Below are positions 7,471 through 14,558 of a stretch of 17,885 nt of DNA, in pieces. The notes below the pieces were generated by a model, which was not told the DNA's origin, searched no databases, and saw only the letters and a program-made list of their open reading frames with translations. How positions within the stretch are numbered: position 1 is the stretch's first letter; every line of letters begins with the position of its first letter. Source of the DNA: Marisimplicoccus sp965655775 (lineage in GTDB: Bacteria; Bacteroidota; Bacteroidia; Flavobacteriales; Flavobacteriaceae); contig CBFHHV010000020.1 in the NCBI GenBank assembly GCA_965655775.1, positions 1 through 17,885 on the forward strand. The letters are read 5' to 3'. The translations under genes were made by a program, and so were the position numbers.

Positions 7471-9561
7471 TCAATTTATATATGGGACCTGTTCAAGAGC
7501 TAAATTTATATTTGTTTCTGGTCTTTGACAAGTTTTATTTTGACAAACATAAATATATGTTTCATCTTCAAAAAATCTATCAATAAATAATGGTAATATA
7601 CTTTCAGTTTTTGATTGAACAACAATGGTGTTTGGAGTGAAGTAATTAGTTATCTCATCTGTAATTAGTTTTGATTCAGGTCCAATGATTGCAATTTCAT
7701 AGAACGACTCAACTCTATTGAGAATATTATTAGCCCATACTGAATATGAATTAATATTATTGTCAATCACACTTTGTACAGAGCTTACCATATTGTCAGA
7801 TAAACCTAGATATTCATCATCAAAAATTACATGCCCAATATTAAAAAGTTGTTCCGCTATTACTGAGTTGGGTGAAGGAATAACTCCATCATCAACAGAA
7901 ATTAATTTTGTAAATAACTCTACATTATTGCTATATCTTAAAAGATCAGATTCATCATCCTTGAAAATACTAATAGCATCATCAGTTATTGTTTTTGAAA
8001 AATTAAAGTATGATTCATCACCTGTAGCTTGAAAAAGTCTCATTGAGGCCTTAGCCAAATATGCGTAGTCTTCAAGAACACCTTCTTGAAACTGATTTTC
8101 TTTGTATGTGTGAATAAGTTTATTACTTTTAAATGAGTTTGCTTTGAGTTCTTCAAACATATTTACTGCTTTGTTTAAATAATCCTGGTTATCTAAAGCT
8201 TCAAATGCGTCAACTAGTCCAGTTATTGCAAGTGAGTTCCATGAAATAATTATCTTATCATCAATTCTTGGTTTTGTTCTGTTCTTTTTTATTTCAATAA
8301 TATTTGATTCCCATATTTTTTTTTGATTATTAAGATCATCTAAAGAAACATTATTTAATTTAAGCCAATCTTTTTCTTTATTGTTCTTATTTGGTAATAG
8401 TAAATACCTATCACTTTCCCATGGATTATTTAGATCAATATTATAGTAACTTGTAAAGGTTTTAAGATCAGTATTCTTAGAAATTGTATCAAGCTCTTCT
8501 TTATTGAATGAATAGTATTTCCCTTCTTCACCATCAGTGTCTGCATCCATTGCTGCGAAATACAACCCGTCTTTTGAGGACATCTTTGAATTAAGAAAAT
8601 CAATTGTTTCAATTGCAATATCCTTGTAGTATTCATCTTTAAATACTTTGTATGCGAGAGAATATAAACTTATCATTTGGGCTTGATCATAAAGCATTTT
8701 CTCAAAGTGAGGTATCTTCCACTGATTGTCAACTGTGTATCTGTAGAAGCCTCCCTCAATAAAATCATTAAGACCACTAGAAGAAATGACATCAAGTGTT
8801 TTTTTAACGTGGTCTAAAACTTCATTGTCGTTGTAAATCCTTGCATAGTTAAGAAGGAAAATATACTTTGATGGAGACACAAACTTCTGTTGGGACAAAT
8901 CTCCTCCAAAATTCAAATCCCAGTTGTTTTTCCAATTTTCAACATTGTTTTTAAGGAACTCCGGGTTAAAATCACTTATTTCCTCTCGTTTGTATATAGT
9001 GTTTATATCAGTTACTCCATTCTTTACATTTTTTGCTAACTCTTTTAGGCCATCATAATTATCCTTTTTTAATCTAATTATCCTTTTTAAAATGTCATCC
9101 CATTGAGATGTTGTGTGATATGTTCCTGCATATATTGGACTTCCATCAGGAAGAGTAATTACATTCAAAGGCCAGCCACCCATACCTGTCATTAATTGTG
9201 ATGCTGTCATGTATGCTTGATCCACATCAGGGTTCTCTTCTCTGTCAACTTTTATATTAATAAAGTTTTCATTCATAACATTAGCAATTGAATCATTTGT
9301 AAATGTTTCTTCTTCCATTACATGACACCAGTGACAGCTAGAATACCCTATACTTACAATTATTAGTTTATCAAGTTCTTGAGATACATCAAAAATTGAA
9401 TTTGACCATCTTTGCCAGTTAATTGGATTTTGAGCATGCTGTTTAAGATAAAGACTAGTCTCTTTATTTAACTGATTTTGATTTATACTATTAATATTCA
9501 TCTCTGAATTACATGAATAAATGATAGATAAAATTAGTATATAAAAATTAACCTTAACCAT
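7471..9561 (-). CDS. YyaL/SPATA20-like thioredoxin-domain lipoprotein (DUF255)
   Basis: This 696-aa protein combines an N-terminal thioredoxin-like DUF255 domain with a C-terminal alpha/alpha-barrel resembling N-acylglucosamine epimerases and glycoside hydrolases. The family signatures are all present: ETSLYLKQHAQNPINW, YSSCHWCHVMEEETF (CxxC pair Cys76/Cys79), VDREENPDVDQAYM, GMGGWPLNV and the GGFYRYTVD...PHFEKMLYDQAQ segment. The biochemical role of this widespread family is not settled. Here a signal peptide with lipobox IYSC (Cys17) precedes the domain, which points to an envelope rather than a cytosolic location. Length is close to the usual 670-700 residues plus the leader. It is followed after one base by a small lipoprotein. 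The upstream region carries a 22-bp tandem repeat. Confidence 0.9.
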   Translation of the reverse strand: MVKVNFYILILSIIYSCNSEMNINSINQNQLNKETSLYLKQHAQNPINWQRWSNSIFDVSQELDKLIIVSIGYSSCHWCHVMEEETFTNDSIANVMNENFINIKVDREENPDVDQAYMTASQLMTGMGGWPLNVITLPDGSPIYAGTYHTTSQWDDILKRIIRLKKDNYDGLKELAKNVKNGVTDINTIYKREEISDFNPEFLKNNVENWKNNWDLNFGGDLSQQKFVSPSKYIFLLNYARIYNDNEVLDHVKKTLDVISSSGLNDFIEGGFYRYTVDNQWKIPHFEKMLYDQAQMISLYSLAYKVFKDEYYKDIAIETIDFLNSKMSSKDGLYFAAMDADTDGEEGKYYSFNKEELDTISKNTDLKTFTSYYNIDLNNPWESDRYLLLPNKNNKEKDWLKLNNVSLDDLNNQKKIWESNIIEIKKNRTKPRIDDKIIISWNSLAITGLVDAFEALDNQDYLNKAVNMFEELKANSFKSNKLIHTYKENQFQEGVLEDYAYLAKASMRLFQATGDESYFNFSKTITDDAISIFKDDESDLLRYSNNVELFTKLISVDDGVIPSPNSVIAEQLFNIGHVIFDDEYLGLSDNMVSSVQSVIDNNINSYSVWANNILNRVESFYEIAIIGPESKLITDEITNYFTPNTIVVQSKTESILPLFIDRFFEDETYIYVCQNKTCQRPETNINLALEQVPYIN

Positions 9562-9579
9562 GGTATAAATTTTAAAATC

Positions 9580-9625
9580 AATATTTTTTTAATCATAATT
9601 ATTAATATTTTTTTAATCATAATTA
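9580..9625. repeat. 22-bp perfect tandem repeat upstream of the YyaL-like gene
   Basis: Two identical 22-bp units (9580-9601 and 9604-9625, 24-bp period) have the core AATCATAATTA preceded by a run of seven T. They lie 19-64 bp upstream of the start codon of the minus-strand thioredoxin-domain gene, where promoter or leader elements would be. No other element is clear in 9562-9780, which is extremely AT-rich. Confidence 0.85.
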
Positions 9626-9786
9626 GAGATTTCGTAATAAAAGAAGATTTTTTTTAATGATTTTGCAAAACTTCAAAAAATTTAATTGTAAACATCCATT
9701 TTAGATTATTCAAATTGTAATTTTATACTATAAACGTGCAATTAACTTAGTTTATGTTTACTACTTAATGTAGTATCTGATTTGCG

Positions 9787-9824
9787 AAACCTGCCTTTTT
9801 TTGGTTTTTTAGGCAGGTTTTTTT
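9787..9824 (+). terminator. Terminator-shaped hairpin with T-run on the plus strand
   Basis: A perfect 10-bp stem (AAACCTGCCT at 9787-9796, AGGCAGGTTT at 9811-9820) with a 14-base loop is followed by T to 9824. On the plus strand it is a classical intrinsic terminator, yet no plus-strand protein gene precedes it. On the minus strand it directly follows the stop of the 84-aa lipoprotein gene (9823-9825), but there the 3' arm is followed by only three T and then CGC, a weak terminator. It could serve that operon or end an unrecognised plus-strand RNA. Confidence 0.65.
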
Positions 9825-10077
9825 ATGTACAATACTTATCACCAGCACTAACGGAATCGTAAGTTTCTTTATCAACTTTTCCAGTTCCATAAGGATCGGG
9901 AACACCTGCATATAAACCATTGTTACTAGAGTAGTTGCTTGATCTATCAAACTCTCGTGTGTTTTCTAGAAGCAAATAATATTCTCCGTTTATAATCTCT
10001 TTACCTTCAACAGTGTAACACCTTTCTTTTTCACATGAAAGGGTTAATACAAATATCAGAAAGTAGAAAAATTTCAT
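9823..10077 (-). CDS. 84-aa lipoprotein of unknown function
   Basis: A short lipoprotein with signal peptide and lipobox TLSC (Cys15) is followed by EKERCYTVEGK. The mature part is about 70 residues, with further Cys at position 20 and near the C-terminus (DKYCT), so a disulfide is possible. The middle part (NGEYYLLLENTREFDRSS) and the late GTGKVDKETYDSVSAGD segment read like a beta strand followed by a small turn-rich domain. I do not recognise a named family. It starts 3 bp after the stop of the DUF411 gene, so it is the second gene of that operon. A terminator-like hairpin overlaps its 3' end. Confidence 0.7.
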   Translation of the reverse strand: MKFFYFLIFVLTLSCEKERCYTVEGKEIINGEYYLLLENTREFDRSSNYSSNNGLYAGVPDPYGTGKVDKETYDSVSAGDKYCT

Positions 10078-10080
10078 AAA

Positions 10081-10518
10081 TTACTCGTATTGTTTCCAAA
10101 CAAAAGTAGAACCATCATTGTTTACCGCAAGAACATCAAATTTAGCTCTTTCGTTAATAGTCTCCATTCCCGGAACATTTGATCCCGCGGGCATTCCAGG
10201 TACTGTTATACCTTTAATGTCAGGTCTGTCGCTTAATAACTTAGAAATTGCATCATAAGGTACATGGCCTTCAATAAAATATCCTCCGATAAAACCTGTA
10301 TGGCATGAGGAAAGACTCATATCAATACCTGCATTAACTTTTGTTGTATACATGTCATTTGTTTTGATAGCTTCAACATTCATACCGTTACTTTCCATGT
10401 TGGCAACCCATCCTGAGCAACAGCCACAAGTTGGAGATTGATACACTACAAGTTTTTCTTTTGTATCTTCGGTACAAGAAAGCAGAAGAAGAGTTAAGCT
10501 TAAAATTATTTTTTTCAT
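10081..10518 (-). CDS. DUF411 Cys-rich lipoprotein, putative metal-binding
   Basis: The 145-aa DUF411 protein begins at the ATG at 10518, which is followed at once by a lipoprotein signal (MKKIILSLTLLLLSC, Cys15). A longer frame to 10578 would put 20 non-signal residues in front and would overlap the neighbouring gene. Family motifs are SPTCGCCSGW (Cys31, Cys33, Cys34), SSCHTG (Cys72-His73), GYFIEGHVP and VPGMPAGSNVPGME. DUF411 proteins are often found with copper or other metal resistance genes and are thought to bind metal through these Cys/His residues, though no reaction is established. The gene is transcribed together with the 84-aa lipoprotein and diverges from the glycosylase gene across only 26 bp. 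Confidence 0.87.
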   Translation of the reverse strand: MKKIILSLTLLLLSCTEDTKEKLVVYQSPTCGCCSGWVANMESNGMNVEAIKTNDMYTTKVNAGIDMSLSSCHTGFIGGYFIEGHVPYDAISKLLSDRPDIKGITVPGMPAGSNVPGMETINERAKFDVLAVNNDGSTFVWKQYE

Positions 10519-10544
10519 ACTGCAAATATCGTTTTTTTTTATCA

Positions 10545-11162
10545 ATGGAACTAAATCAAGAAACGTTAAAAAAAGCATATAATTATTTATCTAAAGATCC
10601 TTGCCTAGATCATCTAATAAATAAATTTTCTAATAATATTGATATTTCAGAAAGATTTAACGAAAACTATCCTCTTGCCCTAGCTTATCTAATAATTGAG
10701 CAACAAGTTAGTTTCAAAGCTGCCATAACAATTAAGAAGAGGTTTATTAAGAAAGTTGAAGGCCTATCTAATGATGAAATAATTGAATTAAAAGATAAAG
10801 ATCTTCAATCTATTGGAATATCTTACAGAAAAGCTACTTACATACGAAATGTGTTCATTTTTTTTAAAGACTGTAAATTTGACTTTGCAGGAGCGCCCAA
10901 TCATGAAGTTATAAATGAATTGACTACGATAAAAGGAATTGGTGCTTGGTCATCTGAAATGTTTTTAATGTTTGTGCTAATGAGAATTAATATTTTTTCT
11001 AAAGGTGATTTAGCGTTAATGAACAGTATAAAAATCAATTATAAAATTGATATTAAAGACCAGTCTAAAGTAAATTCTTTAGTTGAGTCTTGGTCACCCT
11101 ATAAAAGTGTTGCTTCTCTTCTTCTTTGGAAATCAATTGAAGAGAAATACTTCTATACATAA
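10545..11162 (+). CDS. DNA-3-methyladenine glycosylase (AlkA-type, HhH-GPD)
   Basis: This 205-aa base-excision repair enzyme of the HhH-GPD superfamily removes alkylated purines from DNA. Visible signatures are LIIEQQVS (residues 49-56), the helix-hairpin-helix LTTIKGIGAWSSEMF (126-140) and the catalytic Asp155 in FSKGDLAL. There is no C-terminal FeS cluster, as expected for AlkA rather than EndoIII/MutY. I chose the ATG at 10545, which gives the usual family length. An upstream extension to 10431 would run antisense through the DUF411 gene and has no family match. It heads a tight plus-strand operon, with the next gene 15 bp downstream. Confidence 0.87.
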   Translation: MELNQETLKKAYNYLSKDPCLDHLINKFSNNIDISERFNENYPLALAYLIIEQQVSFKAAITIKKRFIKKVEGLSNDEIIELKDKDLQSIGISYRKATYIRNVFIFFKDCKFDFAGAPNHEVINELTTIKGIGAWSSEMFLMFVLMRINIFSKGDLALMNSIKINYKIDIKDQSKVNSLVESWSPYKSVASLLLWKSIEEKYFYT

Positions 11163-11177
11163 TCACTAAATTAGCAT

Positions 11178-11372
11178 ATGGATAATTTTAGAAATAAAAT
11201 TTTAAATTTTTACTATGAGCTAATGTCTCATCCATTAATTTCTATAATTATTAGAGTTGTCTTTGTGTGTTTAGCTCTTATACTACTTGCTTATTTTTTA
11301 TTTTATGCCATAATTTTTGCAGTTATTTTAATTCCCATATACTATATTTGGAAATATTTAAATTCTAAATAA
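11178..11372 (+). CDS. Small (64-aa) membrane protein
   Basis: The short N-terminal part is charged and aromatic (MDNFRNKILNFYYELMSHP). It is followed by a continuous hydrophobic stretch from about residue 20 to 57 (IRVVFVCLALILLAYFLFYA and onward), enough for one long or two short transmembrane helices, and then a basic end WKYLNSK. No family is recognised. It lies 15 bp after the glycosylase gene. Its TAA stop is immediately followed, in the same reading frame and with no intervening base, by the TTG start of the dehydratase gene, so termination-reinitiation coupling is likely. Confidence 0.7.
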   Translation: MDNFRNKILNFYYELMSHPLISIIIRVVFVCLALILLAYFLFYAIIFAVILIPIYYIWKYLNSK

Positions 11373-11669
11373 TTGAAAAAGCTTTCAACAAAAGACATAG
11401 AGTCACACTTAATATCACTAGAAGGATGGAAAGAGAGTGACAACATTTTAAGCATAACCTACAAACTGTCTTCCTTTATGGAAGTAATGAGTTTTGCAAA
11501 CCTTGTCTCAGATAGATCAGAAAAGATAGATCATCATCCTAAAATAATAATTGATTATGATACAATTTTTTTTGAATTAACTACTCATAGTGTAGAAGGT
11601 TTAACATCCTTAGACTTTAGACTTGCAAACTTCATTCATGAAACATACAATGAAATTTTCATTACCTAA
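11373..11669 (+). CDS. Pterin-4a-carbinolamine dehydratase, TTG start
   Basis: This 98-aa enzyme dehydrates 4a-hydroxytetrahydrobiopterin, the step that recycles pterin cofactor after aromatic amino acid hydroxylation. The full active-site pattern is present: E50-x3-H54-H55-P56, Y62, H72 and D81 (EKIDHHPKIIIDYD, then TTHSVEGLTSLDF). Length is normal for the family. The only start consistent with the conserved N-terminus is TTG at 11373, because the preceding codon is the in-frame TAA of the small membrane protein and the first internal ATG is at residue 36. The C-terminal 20 bases overlap the CotH gene. No phenylalanine hydroxylase gene is in the window. Confidence 0.88.
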   Translation: MKKLSTKDIESHLISLEGWKESDNILSITYKLSSFMEVMSFANLVSDRSEKIDHHPKIIIDYDTIFFELTTHSVEGLTSLDFRLANFIHETYNEIFIT

Positions 11670-13047
11670 CTGTAAAATATATTTTATAGTAGCTTCACTG
11701 TTATTCTTTTCATGTCATGGACCAGATGATTCAGACCTTGTTAATCTTGAATCTGAAGTAATTACTTTTTATGAAAATGCACCAAATGAAAATAATCTTC
11801 CTTCTATGAGGATATCAACAGTTGGTCAAGTAATTGTTGATGAACCAAAAATAAATGCAGAGTTAATTGTTTCTGAGAACAATATTGAATCTAATTATAA
11901 AATTGGAATTGAAATAAGAGGTAGTTCATCTCAAATGTTTCCTAAAAAATCATATGGATTCGAGACTAAGAGTGATGATTGGTCAGAAGATTTAGATGTA
12001 AGTCTTGGTGGATTTCCGGAAGAAGAAGACTGGATACTATATGGTCCATACTCTGATAAATCTTTAATTAGAAATAAATTAACTTTTGATCTTTCAAATT
12101 CAATTGGATATAAAGCCAGCAATGTTAAATTTTATAATCTATATATAAATAATGACTATAAGGGTTTGTATGTTCTAATGGAAAAAATAAAAAGGGATAA
12201 AAATAGAGTTGATATTACTAAGATTGATGGAGATAATGTTAACGGAGGTTATATAATTAAAATTGATAAAACCACAGGTGATGGATGGAATTATTGCAAA
12301 ACATGTTATGAAAACTCTTTTTCTTTTAGATCTAACTATGATGCCAATGGAAATATTTCAGAAGAATCACCAACACATTTTATATATCATTATCCAAAAC
12401 CTAGTGATATTAACAACAATCAAAAGAGACATATCTTTTCAATAATTAACGAATTTGAGTCAGTATTGTCATCTGATAATTTTGATGATCCAGAAACAGG
12501 TTATCAGTCAATAATTGATATTGATTCTTTTATTGATTTTTTTATAATGAATGAAATAACAAAGAATATAGATGGATACAGGTTGAGTACATTTATAAAC
12601 GTTGATATTGATGAGAAAATTAAGATGGGGCCTATATGGGATTTTAATTTAGCTTTTGGAAATGCTGATTATTGTGATGGTGCAAATACGCAAGGATGGA
12701 TGTATAATTTCAATTCAATTTGTCCTGGAGATGTTTGGCAAGTTCCTTTTTGGTGGAGAAGGTTAATGGAGAGTGTATATTTTAAAGAAAAGCTGAAAGA
12801 TAAGTGGCAATTATATAGATCAAATAATCTAAGTAACCTAAACATTGAATCTCAGATTGATTCTTATGTGGAATATCTTAATACAAATAATGTTGTAATT
12901 GAAAATTTTTATAAATGGCCTATTCTTGGTAGGTACGTATGGCCAAACTACTTTATTGGAGCTACATATGAATCAGAAATCAATTACCTGAAAGGTTGGA
13001 TAAATCAAAGATTAAATTGGATGGATGGCCAAATAAATAATTTTTAA
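11650..13047 (+). CDS. CotH-kinase-family lipoprotein
   Basis: This 465-aa protein (from ATG 11650) has a lipoprotein signal (lipobox FFSC, Cys22) followed by HGPDDSDL. CotH family features are EIRGSSSQMFPKKSYGFE (residues 88-105), the segment EEDWILYGPYSDKSLIRNKL, NLYINNDYKGLYVLMEKIKR, NGGYIIKID and PIWDFNLAFGNAD (residues 328-340, Asp331). CotH proteins are atypical secreted protein kinases. They are known from spore coats, and related domains occur in cellulosomes and many Bacteroidota lipoproteins whose targets are unknown. I chose 11650 because it starts directly with the signal peptide. The ATGs at 11623 and 11638 would add residues read inside the dehydratase gene. The stop overlaps that of the opposite-strand aldo/keto reductase by 4 bp. 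Confidence 0.85.
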   Translation: MKFSLPNCKIYFIVASLLFFSCHGPDDSDLVNLESEVITFYENAPNENNLPSMRISTVGQVIVDEPKINAELIVSENNIESNYKIGIEIRGSSSQMFPKKSYGFETKSDDWSEDLDVSLGGFPEEEDWILYGPYSDKSLIRNKLTFDLSNSIGYKASNVKFYNLYINNDYKGLYVLMEKIKRDKNRVDITKIDGDNVNGGYIIKIDKTTGDGWNYCKTCYENSFSFRSNYDANGNISEESPTHFIYHYPKPSDINNNQKRHIFSIINEFESVLSSDNFDDPETGYQSIIDIDSFIDFFIMNEITKNIDGYRLSTFINVDIDEKIKMGPIWDFNLAFGNADYCDGANTQGWMYNFNSICPGDVWQVPFWWRRLMESVYFKEKLKDKWQLYRSNNLSNLNIESQIDSYVEYLNTNNVVIENFYKWPILGRYVWPNYFIGATYESEINYLKGWINQRLNWMDGQINNF

Positions 13048-13898
13048 GGGACTCTTTTGCCAACACTTGCCTCTAGAATCTCAAACCAGTCAATTAAATC
13101 AATTTCAATTTTCAATGATTCTAAAGTACTTTTTATTCTATCAGATTTTGTTGTACCAATTACTGGATAAACTTTTGATGGATGTTTAAGTAACCAAGAT
13201 ATAAGTATCTGATAGTCTGTACAGCTATATTTATTTTTAAGCTTATCAACTACTTTTTTTATTTTACCATTCTCTTCATTAAAATATGATCCTAATGGGC
13301 TGTAAGCCATTGGTAATATATCTTTTGCCTGCATATATTCTAAAGTTCCATCGAACATGTGATCAAGATGGGTTAAGGAAAGATTTATCTGATTATATGA
13401 TATATCAAGTTTTCCTTTAAACATATCCATTTGACTAGCTGTAAAATTCGAGACACCAAAACTTTTTATTTTACCACTTTTAACCAACCTCCTAACAGTA
13501 TCAGCGATTATCGAAATATCCATTAAAGGGCTTGGTCTATGCAATAGGAGGCAATCTAGATAATCTGTTTTAAGGTTTCTTAGTGAATTATCAACAGATT
13601 TATTTATGTGATCTTCTGAATAGTCATAATGCTTAATTTTAACTGGTAATTTTTCACTTGGGTACATAATACCACATTTAGATATAAAAAAAACATCCTC
13701 TCTTTTAATTCCAGTTTCAGCAAAAGCATCTCCGAAAGATTCTTCAGTAGTATAACCGCCATATATATCAGCGTGATCAAATGAGTTGATTCCAGAATCA
13801 AAGGATTCTAAAATTAATTTACACATATCTTCCTTAGAATGGTTAACCCCCCAGGTTCCCCAATTCATGGTTCCTGATATTATTCTGGATAAATTCAT
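13044..13898 (-). CDS. Aldo/keto reductase
   Basis: This 284-aa cytoplasmic NAD(P)H-dependent oxidoreductase has a TIM barrel fold. The catalytic tetrad can be placed at Asp41 and Tyr46 (NSFDHADIYGGY), Lys74 (FFISKCGI) and His120 (LLLHRPSPLMD). The cofactor-binding end is visible in IGTTKSDRIKSTLESL near the C-terminus. The overall pattern (NLSRIISGTMNWGTWG start, GVSNFTASQM, MAYSPLGSYF) resembles the YdhF-like branch. The physiological substrate cannot be told. The ATG overlaps the TGA of the upstream SnoaL-like gene (ATGA), so they are co-translated. Confidence 0.92.
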   Translation of the reverse strand: MNLSRIISGTMNWGTWGVNHSKEDMCKLILESFDSGINSFDHADIYGGYTTEESFGDAFAETGIKREDVFFISKCGIMYPSEKLPVKIKHYDYSEDHINKSVDNSLRNLKTDYLDCLLLHRPSPLMDISIIADTVRRLVKSGKIKSFGVSNFTASQMDMFKGKLDISYNQINLSLTHLDHMFDGTLEYMQAKDILPMAYSPLGSYFNEENGKIKKVVDKLKNKYSCTDYQILISWLLKHPSKVYPVIGTTKSDRIKSTLESLKIEIDLIDWFEILEASVGKRVP

Positions 13899-14347
13899 CC
13901 TTGAAATGGAATTGATGAATGATGAAGATTAATTTTTACTAATCCATTAACTTTTATATATCCTAAAGAGAACTCTACCTTAATTTTTGAATTATTATTT
14001 TCAAATGTATAATTACCCATAGCTATAGCATGATCCTCTCCTAGAATAATATCTTTGTTTTCAAAGGTAATCTTAGACCAATTGGATAATGCAAACCCTC
14101 TATCTTCATTACACTCCCTGTCATTTCCTGCAATAAAATACGAGATAGCAGAATTTTTATCATTTCTAAATTGAATATCCTTTGCTTTAGTGGGCTTGAA
14201 GAGTACTTGATCATCAAAATTATATAGTCTATCTAAAAAGTCGCTTACGTAAAGTTCAAGTGATGGTCTGTCATCAGATATTTGTCCCATTTTGATTATT
14301 CCCTCTGACCATAAATTTTGGGCTTCAAAGATATCTTGTTCTGTCAT
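13895..14347 (-). CDS. SnoaL-like (NTF2-fold) family protein
   Basis: This 150-aa protein belongs to a family recognisable by VLFKPTKAKDIQFR, a GNDRECNEDRGFAL segment, IAMGNYTFEN and a C-terminal INLHHSSIPF. Homologues look like NTF2/SnoaL-type small alpha+beta proteins. From memory they are sometimes labelled phosphoribosyl-AMP cyclohydrolase in databases, but the HisI metal-binding Cys motifs are not present, so I would not use that name. No catalytic role is known. I chose ATG 14347 because it starts the conserved MTEQDIFEAQNLWSEG. The ATG at 14383 adds 12 hydrophobic residues and would overlap the preceding gene. It is the third gene of a four-gene minus-strand cluster. Confidence 0.7.
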   Translation of the reverse strand: MTEQDIFEAQNLWSEGIIKMGQISDDRPSLELYVSDFLDRLYNFDDQVLFKPTKAKDIQFRNDKNSAISYFIAGNDRECNEDRGFALSNWSKITFENKDIILGEDHAIAMGNYTFENNNSKIKVEFSLGYIKVNGLVKINLHHSSIPFQG

Positions 14348-14372
14348 ATTAATAAATATATAAAATGTTAGA

Positions 14373-14558
14373 CTACTGTTCAATCGAATTAGCAGAAAAA
14401 CCAGTTACATCATTTCCATCTGAAGAGTAAGAGATCTCAATTGGATTACAGCAAACCTCACAATCCTCTATATATGAGTCTGTGTTAACTGATTTATCAA
14501 ATATCATTGATATCTCTTCCCAACAATATGGGCATTGAAAGAAAAATTCCTCTGTCAT
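14373..14558 (-). CDS. CPXCG-motif cysteine-rich protein
   Basis: A 61-aa protein has QCPYCWEEI (Cys9, Cys12) and EDCEVCCNPIEI (Cys33, Cys36, Cys37), the signature of the CPXCG zinc-ribbon family. The family is small, conserved and without a known function; four Cys most likely bind one zinc. The length matches the family (about 60-70). Its start codon overlaps the TGA of a 25-codon membrane microprotein (ATGA), and the SnoaL-like gene follows after 25 bp, so it is an internal operon gene. Confidence 0.88.
   Translation of the reverse strand: MTEEFFFQCPYCWEEISMIFDKSVNTDSYIEDCEVCCNPIEISYSSDGNDVTGFSANSIEQ

Noticed and set aside
7718..8032. Plus-strand frame of 104 codons
   Set aside because: It is fully antisense to the thioredoxin-domain gene, has no recognisable motif and a composition expected of a complementary-strand shadow.
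9765..9950. 61-codon minus-strand frame over the hairpin and the 84-aa gene
   Set aside because: It reads through the terminator-like hairpin and overlaps the lipoprotein gene in another frame; no motif.
10431..10544. N-terminal extension of the DNA glycosylase
   Set aside because: It runs antisense through the DUF411 gene, is not family-like, and the ATG at 10545 gives the normal family length and N-terminus.
10519..10578. N-terminal extension of the DUF411 protein
   Set aside because: The lipoprotein signal begins exactly at the ATG at 10518; the extra 20 residues would hide it from the secretion machinery.
11623..11649. Upstream ATGs for the CotH gene
   Set aside because: They add residues read inside the dehydratase gene before the signal peptide; ATG 11650 starts the signal directly.
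12263..12445. 60-codon plus-strand frame inside the CotH gene
   Set aside because: Out-of-frame shadow with no domain and no independent spacing or coupling.
14348..14383. Longer start for the SnoaL-like protein
   Set aside because: It overlaps the CPXCG gene and adds a hydrophobic tail not expected in this family, whereas the inner ATG begins the conserved region.
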